Positions 56,229 to 64,000 of a DNA stretch of 64,000 bases are shown piece after piece; the first letter of the stretch is position 1; each line of letters starts with the position of its first letter. The DNA comes from Gloeocapsopsis dulcis (GTDB lineage: Bacteria > Cyanobacteriota > Cyanobacteriia > Cyanobacteriales > Chroococcidiopsidaceae). The notes under the pieces are model-generated. The model saw only the letters and a list, made by a program, of their open reading frames with translations. It was not told the origin of the DNA and made no database searches. The translations under genes and the position numbers were made by a program. The stretch spans positions 109,501 through 173,500 of the forward strand of contig NZ_CP119968.1 in the NCBI RefSeq assembly GCF_032163395.1, read 5' to 3'.

Positions 56229-57650
56229 ATGACAGAACTCGATTTAGTCATTCGTAACGGCAAGGTGGCGACAGCAGCTGATGTTATGGATTGTGATATT
56301 GGCATTAGTCAAGGTCAAATTGTCGCACTTGCAGCGGAACTTCCAAAGGGAAAGCAAGAAATTGATGCTACCAACAAATTAGTTTTACCTGGTGGTGTTG
56401 ATGCCCATTGTCACATGGATCAACCAATGAATGATGGTTCGGTGATGGCAGATAATTTTTACACAGGCACACTCTCAGCGGCGTGTGGTGGTACAACGAC
56501 AGTGATTCCCTTTGCCTGTCAAATGAAAGGAAACTCGCTTTCGGCAGCAGTGGAGGATTATCATCAAAGAGCAACCGATAAAGCAGTGATTGATTATGCC
56601 TTTCACTTGATTGTCACCGATCCAACACCACACATTTTAGATGAGGAACTCCCCGAACTCATTGCTAAGGGTTATACCTCATTCAAAGTCTACATGACTT
56701 ACGACGATCTGAAATTGAGCGATCGCGCTTTACTTGATGTCTTAGCTGTAGCGCGGCAAGAGGGTGCGTTTGTGATGGTTCACGCAGAAAACAGCGATTG
56801 CATCGCCTGGATGGTACAGCGCCTAGCACAACTCGGTAAAACAACTCCACGCTACCATGCCACAGCCCGTCCGCAGGCTGTCGAACGCGAGGCAACACAT
56901 CGGGCGATCGCCTTGGCTGAACTTGTAGACGTACCAATTTTAATTGTCCATGTTTCTGGCGCAGAAGCCGTCGAGCAAATTCAATGGGCGCAAAACCGTG
57001 GATTACGTATCTATGGGGAAACTTGTCCGCAATACTTATTTTTGACTGAGGCTGATTTAGATCAACCTGGATTTGAAGGTGCAAAGTGTATTTGCAGCCC
57101 ACCACCACGCGACAAAGCAAACCAGCAGGTGATTTGGGATGGTTTATGTAACGGCGTCTTTCAAGTCATGTCCTCAGATCACGCACCATTTCGTTATGCT
57201 GATCCTCAAGGTAAACAAATTTGTGGCACTCACGGTTCCTTTCAATACGTTCCCAATGGTATTCCTGGCATTGAAACCCGATTACCGTTGCTATTTTCCG
57301 AAGGTGTTAATAAAAAACGTATTGATTTAAATACTTTTGTTGCTTTAACTGCAACTAATCCCGCAAAACTTTACGGATTGTATCCGCAAAAAGGCACGAT
57401 CGCGATTGGTTCTGATGCAGATCTAGTCATTTGGGATACGCAGCGACAAGTCACAATCACAAATGAAATGTTGCACCATAACGTAGACTACACACCTTAT
57501 GAAGGTATGACGCTGCAAGGTTATCCCGAAGTGACAATATCGCGGGGTGAGATTGTGTATCAGCAAGGCGAAGTTCTTACTCAAAAAGGGCGTGGTAAGT
57601 TCCTGCCCTGTGGTTTATCAAGTTTCGCCCGTCCTAAAGTTTATACGTAA
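56229..57650 (+). CDS. hydA: D-hydantoinase / dihydropyrimidinase
   Basis: 473 residues. Metal ligands H60 and H62 in DAHCHMDQP, carboxylated lysine K153 in TSFKVYMTY, the later histidines in MVHAENSD and LIVHVSGAE, and D in SSDHAPF are all present, as is the ICGTHGSFQYVPNG substrate loop. It opens hydantoin or dihydropyrimidine rings to N-carbamoyl amino acids. It is coupled to the preceding racemase-superfamily gene. A carbamoylase is not seen; the amidases on either side could take that step, which is inference. Confidence 0.9.
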   Translation: MTELDLVIRNGKVATAADVMDCDIGISQGQIVALAAELPKGKQEIDATNKLVLPGGVDAHCHMDQPMNDGSVMADNFYTGTLSAACGGTTTVIPFACQMKGNSLSAAVEDYHQRATDKAVIDYAFHLIVTDPTPHILDEELPELIAKGYTSFKVYMTYDDLKLSDRALLDVLAVARQEGAFVMVHAENSDCIAWMVQRLAQLGKTTPRYHATARPQAVEREATHRAIALAELVDVPILIVHVSGAEAVEQIQWAQNRGLRIYGETCPQYLFLTEADLDQPGFEGAKCICSPPPRDKANQQVIWDGLCNGVFQVMSSDHAPFRYADPQGKQICGTHGSFQYVPNGIPGIETRLPLLFSEGVNKKRIDLNTFVALTATNPAKLYGLYPQKGTIAIGSDADLVIWDTQRQVTITNEMLHHNVDYTPYEGMTLQGYPEVTISRGEIVYQQGEVLTQKGRGKFLPCGLSSFARPKVYT

Positions 57651-57709
57651 GTTTGCAGTTAATCAAACTCACAAACTCACACCACTATGTCTAGTCCATT
57701 GAACCTATG

Positions 57710-57763
57710 AAGTGTGCGCAGGCATACTTAGTTTATTTAGCCTTAGACTTTAGTCTGTAGGCT
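57710..57763. repeat. REP-like element with two stems
   Basis: AAGTGTGC-GCAG-GCATACTT (57710-57729) is followed by a second hairpin with AGCCT/AGGCT and AGACT-TT-AGTCT arms (57739-57763). The first stem recurs at 51889-51908 and the second at 47461-47484. Confidence 0.55.
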
Positions 57764-57794
57764 TGCGGGATGCACAAAGTAGATTTAATGATTC

Positions 57795-59204
57795 ATGAAC
57801 GCAATTCATCAGTTAACGGCAACAGAACTTGTGCAAGCAATTCAAAAGAAGCAAGTGCGTGTTATTGAGGTAGTTGCTGCCTGCTTTGAGCAAATTGAAC
57901 AACACAACGATCGCCTCAAAGCCATTATGACAACCTGCCGCGATCGCGCCGAGGCAGAAGCAAGACAAGCTGATGCAGCCATTGAACAAGGTAAATCACT
58001 CGGAATTCTGCATGGTGTCCCCTTTACGGCAAAAGACTTGACGCCAACTGCGGGGGTGCGGACAACTTTTGGTTCCCTTATTTATCAAGATTATGTTCCC
58101 CAACGCGATGAACTTTGCGTAGCGCGATCGCGATCCAGCGGTAGTATCTTAATCGGTAAAACGAATACACCAGAGTTTGGTTTGGGGGCGCATTGTACAA
58201 ACTCACTTTATGGACCGACAGCCAATCCTTACAATCTTAATTACACTTGTGGTGGATCGAGTGGTGGCGCAGCAGTAGCAGTAGCAACAGGAATGTGTCA
58301 CTTAGCCCAAGGCACCGATATGGGTGGATCGGTGCGAACCCCTGCAAGCTTTTGTAATATTGTCGGGCTGCGTCCCTCGGCTGGGCGTATTCCGCGTCGT
58401 CGCAAGATGTTGCTATGGGATTATTTAGATACTGATGGAATTCTGGCACGTACAGTAGAAGATGCCGCATTGATGCTGGCGGCTATGGCAGGTGAAGACT
58501 GGGGCGATCCGCTTTCGGTAGGCAGTCAATGGAATATACCAGATTTTTCACCGCAGATGTGCGATCGCTTGCCAAATAGTGTGCGTGTTGGGTTCAGTGC
58601 AAATTTAGGAATTGCCACAATTGATTCTGAAGTTGAAGCAGTTTTTCACTATGCTATTTCGCAAATTGCTGGTTTATGTCCTCAGGTAAATGCTGCACAT
58701 CCTGATTGTTCGATGGCACAATATGCCTTTGAAACGCTGCGTGCTGCAACACTATTACACAAACAAAAGCATCATGACGCGAAGTACGCTGATTTACTTT
58801 CAGAAAGTGTGCGTTGGAATATTGAACGTGGTAAGGGAATTTTAGCAGCCGATCTTTTACAAGCAGAAGCCGAACGCGATCGCTTGTATCTTAACTTCTT
58901 AAACTTCTTTGAACAGTACGATATTCTTGCTACTGTCAGTGCCAGTGTTCCTCCATTTCTGCACACACAACCGGAAATTTTAGAAATTAATCATACTCCA
59001 CTGCGTAATATTATTGATTACTTAACGATTACCTATACTATCTCTTTAACAGGTTTACCCGCGATTTCAATTCCCTGTGGTTGGACAACATTAGGATTAC
59101 CTATTGGTATGCAATTAATTGGTAAGCCACGAGGTGAAGCTGAGTTGCTTCAATTTGCTTATTTATTACAAAAAAGATTGAAATTTCGTCATAGTTGGCT
59201 TTAG
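57795..59204 (+). CDS. amidase signature family hydrolase
   Basis: 469 residues. The catalytic lysine is in FTAKDLTPT and the serines in YTCGGSSGGAAVAVATG and GTDMGGSVRTPA. It resembles GatA-like and aryl-acylamidase enzymes, but no GatB/GatC genes are near, so tRNA amidation is unlikely. It follows the hydantoinase and precedes the deaminase-like amidohydrolase, in line with stepwise hydrolysis of nitrogenous compounds. Confidence 0.9.
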   Translation: MNAIHQLTATELVQAIQKKQVRVIEVVAACFEQIEQHNDRLKAIMTTCRDRAEAEARQADAAIEQGKSLGILHGVPFTAKDLTPTAGVRTTFGSLIYQDYVPQRDELCVARSRSSGSILIGKTNTPEFGLGAHCTNSLYGPTANPYNLNYTCGGSSGGAAVAVATGMCHLAQGTDMGGSVRTPASFCNIVGLRPSAGRIPRRRKMLLWDYLDTDGILARTVEDAALMLAAMAGEDWGDPLSVGSQWNIPDFSPQMCDRLPNSVRVGFSANLGIATIDSEVEAVFHYAISQIAGLCPQVNAAHPDCSMAQYAFETLRAATLLHKQKHHDAKYADLLSESVRWNIERGKGILAADLLQAEAERDRLYLNFLNFFEQYDILATVSASVPPFLHTQPEILEINHTPLRNIIDYLTITYTISLTGLPAISIPCGWTTLGLPIGMQLIGKPRGEAELLQFAYLLQKRLKFRHSWL

Positions 59205-59593
59205 TCAAGATGCCTGAGCAATTAATCGATTGTGTTGCAAATTAATAACTTGTTTTATCTGATACAGTTTTCTATTTAGAAGACTTTTAAGCTAGAAAAT
59301 AGCTTAGCTTGGCGTGGCTACAGCTTTTAGGTAAGGCGTCTCATGGCGCTAGCGCAACAATCCTGAAGTTTTTTCAAGCCACCCACACGAGCTACTACGA
59401 TGATTTTTATCAGACAAGGTATCGATATTGATTATATAAAAGAAGATTCTGATTTTCTTTTCCTTGTTGTTTTTATTAAGTTATTTGTAGTCTTTGTTAT
59501 TTCATCTGAAAGTATCTTCTTTTATTAACTGTCTTAGTAAAAGAAATATCAAAACCCCAAGAGTATTGCAACAAGTGAATTTACAAAAGTAAT
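59205..59593. other. 389-bp intergenic region upstream of amidohydrolase-ABC operon
   Basis: It contains a hairpin TAAGCTA/TAGCTTA (59288-59306), a perfect palindrome GCGCTAGCGC (59346-59355) within a repeat-like GGCGTCTCATGG context, and an AT-rich right half that should hold the promoter. No exact GTA-N8-TAC box was found; GTAGTCTTTGTTAT is a near match. No gene is present. Confidence 0.4.
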
Positions 59594-61138
59594 ATGCATT
59601 CATCATTGATTCGTGGCAAGTATGTAATTTGCAAAGTACTGAGCAGAACTGATGTTGAAATTATTGAAGATGGTGCAATTTTTCAACAAAATGGCAAAAT
59701 CATTGAGATTGGTAAGTACGCAGATCTCACTGAGAAATACCAACCAGATCAGATCCTTGGTTCATCTGAAGATGTTGTTTTACCTGGGTTGATTAACTGC
59801 CATCATCACGTAGGACTTACGCCATTTCAACTCGGTTCGCCCGACTACCCTTTAGAATTGTGGTTTGCCAGTCGCCTTGCGGCGCGAAATGTCGATCTCT
59901 ATCTCGATACTCTCTACTCCGCGTTTGAGATGATCGAGTCGGGAGTCACCACCGTACAGCACATTCATGGTTGGCGTCCTGGTCCTGCATCAACGTGGTT
60001 TGGAATTGCAGAACAAGTGTTACAAGCATATTACGACATTGGCATGCGATCGTCTTATTGCTTTGCAGTACGCGATCAAAATCACTTTGTCTATGAAGCA
60101 AATGAGGAATTTGTCAAAAAGCTACCTGCAGATATTGCACCAGAAGTTGCAGCAATTCTCAAAGCGCAAGAAGTACCACTACAAGATTACCTCGATTTTT
60201 TTGAACACCTCTGGCATAAATGGGATCGCAACGCAGACGGGCGAATACATATCCAGCTTGCGCCAGCTAACTTGCACTGGTGTTCAGATGAAGCTTTGGA
60301 AAAATTGCAAGCCTATGCATTGAAGTACGATGTCGGAATGCATATGCACTTACTGGAGACAGCATACCAAAAAGTTTATGCTCAAAAACGCACTGGTAAA
60401 ACCGCCGTTCGTCACCTTCACGATCTGGGTATTCTGGGATCGCATCTCACGCTAGGACACGGTGTATGGCTAACAGAAGACGACATCGATTTGGTAGCAG
60501 AATCTAGCACGATGATTTGTCATAATGCAAGTTCTAACCTGCGCTTGCAAAGTGGAATTGCACCTTTAAATCATTATGTGAAACGGGGCGTCACTGTCGG
60601 TATGGGGTTAGACGAAGCAGGAATCAACGACGATCGCGATATGTTGCAAGAAATGCGCCTCGTCTTAAAGTTGCATCGCGTCCCTGGGATGGATGAGTTA
60701 GTCCCAACATCACCGCAAGTCTTTCAAATGGCGACTGAACACGGTGCAAAAACAACAGGATTCGCAAACGAAGTTGGCACTTTAGAAGCGGGTAAAGCAG
60801 CAGATATTGTAATAATGAATTGGCAGCATATTGCCTATCCATATTTAGATCAAGCAATTCCGATATTAGATGCTGTACTCCACCGCAGCCGTACTTCTGG
60901 CGTAGAAACCGTCATAGTTGCAGGTGAAGTGATTTACAAAGAAGGCAAATTTACTAAAGTAGATAAAGCCGAAGCATTAGAAGAATTAGCAAACTCGTTG
61001 AAAGTACCATTAACTCCAGCCGAAGAACGTCGTTGTATACTAGCGCAAGAAGTCTTTCCTTATGTCAAAAAATTCTACGATGGTTGGTTAGATCATAGCC
61101 ATTGCGATCCGTTCTACTGTCAAAACGCCCGACATTAA
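59594..61138 (+). CDS. amidohydrolase (8-oxoguanine deaminase / AtzB-like)
   Basis: 514 residues. Metal motif NCHHHVGL near residue 72, MHMHLLET, LGHGVWLTEDDI, HNASSNLRLQSG and the catalytic aspartate in GLDEAGINDDRD define a zinc-dependent aminohydrolase acting on heterocycles such as oxidised purines or s-triazine products. The C-terminus has an extra CDPFYCQ segment. It is first in an apparent operon with an NMT1-type ABC importer (54-bp gap), which may bring in its substrate. Confidence 0.88.
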   Translation: MHSSLIRGKYVICKVLSRTDVEIIEDGAIFQQNGKIIEIGKYADLTEKYQPDQILGSSEDVVLPGLINCHHHVGLTPFQLGSPDYPLELWFASRLAARNVDLYLDTLYSAFEMIESGVTTVQHIHGWRPGPASTWFGIAEQVLQAYYDIGMRSSYCFAVRDQNHFVYEANEEFVKKLPADIAPEVAAILKAQEVPLQDYLDFFEHLWHKWDRNADGRIHIQLAPANLHWCSDEALEKLQAYALKYDVGMHMHLLETAYQKVYAQKRTGKTAVRHLHDLGILGSHLTLGHGVWLTEDDIDLVAESSTMICHNASSNLRLQSGIAPLNHYVKRGVTVGMGLDEAGINDDRDMLQEMRLVLKLHRVPGMDELVPTSPQVFQMATEHGAKTTGFANEVGTLEAGKAADIVIMNWQHIAYPYLDQAIPILDAVLHRSRTSGVETVIVAGEVIYKEGKFTKVDKAEALEELANSLKVPLTPAEERRCILAQEVFPYVKKFYDGWLDHSHCDPFYCQNARH

Positions 61139-61192
61139 AATTATCAAACAAAATTCTAAAAAACTTTAGTTAATAGAGCAGAGAAAAACATT

Positions 61193-62248
61193 ATGCTAGG
61201 TGTAATTAGCAATCTGCCATTTATTCGCTACAATCGCCGTCGCTTCTTAGGAATGGGAATAGCAGCAGCGATCGCGCCAATATTACTTAATTCTTGTAGT
61301 AATAACCAAAAGACAAGGAACTCAGGTAGTCGTACAATCAAATTTTCACACGGCAGCGGGCTTTGCAATCTACCCTTGTTCTACGCTTCCGAAAAGCAAC
61401 TATTTGAGCAATACGGTTTTAGCGGCACAACAGCCTTAACACCTTTCAATGCAGACATTGCCGCACAGCTAGCAACAGGGCAAGTCGAAATGGCAGTGAT
61501 TCCGTTTACAAATGCGATCGCTGCCTACACTCAAGGTGCATCTTTTCAAGTTGTTGCTGGAAGTGGAATTGAGGGGCTAATTGTCGTTGCCAAGCCTGAG
61601 TTTAAAAGTTTCCAGGATCTCAAAGGTAGAAAAATTGGCACATTCCAAGCAGATACTTTAGACATCATTGTATACGACTATCTGCAACATGAAGGCATGA
61701 GCTACAGCGATGTTGAAATGGTTTACTTTGGTGATTCCACTGAAGTTCTCAATGCTTATTTAGCTGGACAAGTTGATGCAATTAGTAGTATTGAGCCTTA
61801 TGCTACAAAAGCCAAAACATCAACGAATGGTAATGTACTGGGAGACGGAACCGATATCTATGGTGCTGGATATCCCGATTGCGTAGTAGCAGCACGAAAT
61901 GAATTGATTCAAAACGAACCAGAAGTAGTTAAAAACGTCATCCGTACTTTTTTTGAAGCGCAGTATTTAATCGAAAATAACTTTGAAGAAGCAGCACAAA
62001 CAACAATAGATAAATACTATAAAACTGATATTGCCAGTTTGCTGCAAGCGGCACAAGCGCAACCTCCTGGTGTAGATATTCGTAACAAACGCGATTTTAT
62101 GTATTCGCGAGCAGAAAGTATGGCAGCATTGAACTACATTAATCAAAAACCTGATAACAACTTTGTGAATTTTTCTTTGCTAGAGCAAGTTATTCAAGAA
62201 AGTCCAGAATTATGGCAACGGGTGAGAGTGAAAACAGAAGCAGTATAA
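61193..62248 (+). CDS. NMT1/THI5-like ABC solute-binding lipoprotein
   Basis: 351 residues. The Tat-like YNRRRFLGMG and lipobox-like LLNSC indicate an exported lipoprotein. The fold has NLPLFYASEKQLFEQYG, VAKPEFKSFQDLKGRKIGTF and LAGQVDAISSIEPYA, the SsuA/ThiY group that binds aliphatic sulfonates, taurine or pyrimidine precursors. Given the linked deaminase, a nucleobase-like ligand is more likely than a sulfonate, but this is inferred. It is unrelated in sequence to the array at 45206-51826. Confidence 0.9.
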   Translation: MLGVISNLPFIRYNRRRFLGMGIAAAIAPILLNSCSNNQKTRNSGSRTIKFSHGSGLCNLPLFYASEKQLFEQYGFSGTTALTPFNADIAAQLATGQVEMAVIPFTNAIAAYTQGASFQVVAGSGIEGLIVVAKPEFKSFQDLKGRKIGTFQADTLDIIVYDYLQHEGMSYSDVEMVYFGDSTEVLNAYLAGQVDAISSIEPYATKAKTSTNGNVLGDGTDIYGAGYPDCVVAARNELIQNEPEVVKNVIRTFFEAQYLIENNFEEAAQTTIDKYYKTDIASLLQAAQAQPPGVDIRNKRDFMYSRAESMAALNYINQKPDNNFVNFSLLEQVIQESPELWQRVRVKTEAV

Positions 62249-62313
62249 TGTTGACGGTTTTTTATCACTTATTAGCTTTTGGCTATAACGAGCAAATTAA
62301 TTAATAGCAAGTT

Positions 62314-63213
62314 ATGTTGAAATCAAAACCAAATTTAGTAGCAGACACTGATAGTCTTGCGGTACAAGCTAGCCAGAGTAAACCTCGTTCAAAACTGCGG
62401 AATAATTTAAAAGAATTTGTCATCAATACCGGATGGTGGATTCTTTCTATCGGTTTATTTATTGGTATTTGGGAACTGTTAACGCTGATGGGGTTAGTTA
62501 ATACTCTCATCTTGCCACCGCCGCATCAGTTTTTAGCTGAAATTGGCAATCAACAACAGTTTTTAACACCAAGAATTGGAGTAGAACGCACAGGCGCTAA
62601 TTTTGTTGCATTAACTGCGATCGCTGCGACACTCAAACGAGTGCTGATCGGAATTTCCCTAGGCTTTGTTGCTGCACTTGTCTTTGGTTGTTTAGCGTCT
62701 TACTTCAATATCTTCGGTAAGCTAACGCTACCAGTAATTACTCTACTTGCTCCAATTGCTCCTGTTGCTTGGATTCCCTTAGCAATTCTTGCGTTTGGCA
62801 TTGGCGACAACGCCGCAATTTTTGTTGTTTTTGTCGGTATTTTCTTTATTCTCACGCTCGGTACAATTAACAGCATCAATAAAGTCGAGCAAATTTACAT
62901 CAATACTGCGCGGGTACTTGGTGCAAATCGCAGCCAAGTGATGCGTCACATCATCATTCCGGCAATTATTCCTGATTTATTTGTCATTCTGCGGATGAAC
63001 TTATTTGGTGCTTGGATGGCGGTATTAGCCGCAGAAATGGTAGGAGTCAACACCGGATTAGGAGCGATCGTCATGGTGGGGCGACAGATGTTTAATGCTC
63101 GATTGATGTTTTTGGGCATGGCAATGATTGGTGTTGTCGGATATCTGCTAGATACCGGATTTGCTCAAATTCAAAAGCGCGTGCTGTGGTGGAAGAGTAA
63201 TGCTCAAATCTAG
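62314..63213 (+). CDS. ABC transporter permease (SsuC/TauC/ThiX-like)
   Basis: 299 residues. After an N-terminal cytoplasmic stretch of about 30 residues there are six membrane helices, with the coupling loop ARVLGANRSQVMRHIIIPAIIPD. It forms a homodimeric channel with the next gene product as ATPase. It sits in the operon between the binding protein and the ATPase. Confidence 0.92.
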   Translation: MLKSKPNLVADTDSLAVQASQSKPRSKLRNNLKEFVINTGWWILSIGLFIGIWELLTLMGLVNTLILPPPHQFLAEIGNQQQFLTPRIGVERTGANFVALTAIAATLKRVLIGISLGFVAALVFGCLASYFNIFGKLTLPVITLLAPIAPVAWIPLAILAFGIGDNAAIFVVFVGIFFILTLGTINSINKVEQIYINTARVLGANRSQVMRHIIIPAIIPDLFVILRMNLFGAWMAVLAAEMVGVNTGLGAIVMVGRQMFNARLMFLGMAMIGVVGYLLDTGFAQIQKRVLWWKSNAQI

Positions 63214-63228
63214 ATGAGGTAAACACCA

Positions 63229-64000
63229 ATGGGTAAGATTGTCTGTCAGCACGTCAGTAAAGCTTGGGGAATTGGAACTGCGGATGAATTACTAACACTT
63301 GATGACATTAGTTTCTCTGTCAGTTCTGGCGAATTTGTTGTTATTATTGGACCAAGTGGCTGTGGCAAAAGTACGCTACTGTCAATGATCGCAGGGTTAG
63401 AAAAGCCAACTAGTGGCACAATTTTGCATAATGGCGAACCAATCAAAGCACCACAAAGCGATCGCTCTTTAATTTTTCAGCAACCTTCACTGCTACCCTG
63501 GCTATCGTTGATTGATAACGTTGCTTTCGGACTCACTTTGAAAGGAATGAACAAGAAAGAACGCTATCAACGCGCACAACACTTTTTGAGCGAAGTTGGT
63601 TTGCGTAACTTTGCAAACAAGTATCCACATCAACTTTCTGGTGGAATGCAACAACGTGCTTGCATCGCGCGTGCATTATGTTTAGGAGCAGATATTATTC
63701 TGATGGACGAGCCATTTGCTGCTTTAGATGTGCAAACCCGATACAATATGCAAAAATTTTTGCTTGATATTTGGGAAGGCACTAACAAAACAGTCATATT
63801 TGTAACGCACCACATTGATGAGGCAGTTTATTTAGCAGATCGCGTGATTATCCTCACGGCGCGTCCAGGAAGGGTGTTAGAAAGTGTCAAAATTAATATG
63901 CCACGTCCGCGTGATGTCATTAGCACAGAATTTGAACGTCATCGCGCTATGTTTGTCGAACATTTACGCTCAGAAGTTACTAAAGCATTTGCCGAGCAAG
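63229..64000 (+). CDS. ABC transporter ATP-binding protein (SsuB/TauB-like), partial at right edge
   Basis: 257 codons are visible from ATG 63229 (GAGGT eight bases upstream), still open at base 64000. Walker A GPSGCGKST, Q-loop QQPSLLPWL, signature LSGGMQQRACIARAL, Walker B IILMDEPFAALD and H-loop VTHHIDEA are all present, so the domain is essentially complete and only the C-terminus is missing. It partners the permease at 62314. Confidence 0.93.
   Translation, partial: MGKIVCQHVSKAWGIGTADELLTLDDISFSVSSGEFVVIIGPSGCGKSTLLSMIAGLEKPTSGTILHNGEPIKAPQSDRSLIFQQPSLLPWLSLIDNVAFGLTLKGMNKKERYQRAQHFLSEVGLRNFANKYPHQLSGGMQQRACIARALCLGADIILMDEPFAALDVQTRYNMQKFLLDIWEGTNKTVIFVTHHIDEAVYLADRVIILTARPGRVLESVKINMPRPRDVISTEFERHRAMFVEHLRSEVTKAFAEQ

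Noticed and set aside
57795-59204. gatA (glutamyl-tRNA amidotransferase subunit A)
   Set aside because: Amidase motifs fit, but there is no gatB or gatC nearby and the context is catabolic.
59480-59540. NtcA-like boxes upstream of the 59594 operon
   Set aside because: Only GTA-N8-TAT near matches exist, without the exact consensus.

Overview
The window comes from a cyanobacterial chromosome, probably a Chroococcidiopsis- or Gloeocapsa-like lineage, although the genus cannot be fixed from sequence alone. The evidence is the dense HIP1 octamer GCGATCGC (for example 671-678 and 987-994) together with GlpX-type FBP/SBPase, HemA, phytyl-type MenA and a phylloquinone cluster, a phosphoribulokinase paralogue, and small cyanobacterial families (DUF6761, DUF2141, DUF2227, UPF0182).

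Positions 1-29213 are mostly core genome. A DNA methyltransferase is cut by the left edge. Next come a Gfo/Idh oxidoreductase, an atypical response regulator, a bolA-grxD pair, a PlsC-type acyltransferase, grxC-tadA, glpX, hemA, a UPF0182 membrane protein and the phylloquinone cluster (hotdog thioesterase, menE-menC-menA, divergent menF). These are followed by proA, an M48 protease, a RES/Xre toxin-antitoxin pair, mazG, tRNA-Val(UAC) and a Prk-like kinase. An amidohydrolase and a Tat-lipoprotein solute-binding protein (26583-29213) begin a nitrogen-compound scavenging region.

Positions 29808-43611 are a candidate anti-phage island: SNF2 helicase (DrmD-like), large Eco57I-type adenine methyltransferase (DrmMI-like), a translationally coupled pair (Cap4/DUF4297-like nuclease candidate plus a UPRT-fold protein with a lost PRPP loop), and a 1680-residue DEAH helicase-DUF1998-nuclease protein. 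It resembles class 1 DISARM in its first two genes. The DrmA, DrmB and DrmC functions appear to be replaced by one helicase/DUF1998/nuclease polypeptide (DrmAB-fusion-like or DruE-like), and a nuclease/PRTase module is nested inside. Relics of an IS1 transposase and of a Uma2 gene lie at and within the island.

Positions 44014-64000 resume the scavenging region. One polyamine-type ABC transporter carries a tandem array of five paralogous solute-binding protein genes (two intact, three broken), followed by a dead 5-hydroxyisourate hydrolase gene, two amidases, an Asp/Glu-racemase-superfamily enzyme, a D-hydantoinase/dihydropyrimidinase, a TrzN/AtzB-like amidohydrolase and a second, NMT1-type ABC transporter cut by the right edge. 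The likely local regulator is a GntR/FCD protein fused to an IS1 InsA-type zinc-ribbon/HTH domain. A class II NtcA-type promoter (GTA-N8-TAC, 22 bp, TAN3T) precedes the racemase-hydantoinase operon, and a related sequence precedes the ABC operon. This suggests the region is switched on by nitrogen limitation to take up and hydrolyse cyclic ureides, amides or nucleobase-like compounds. The substrates themselves are inferred.
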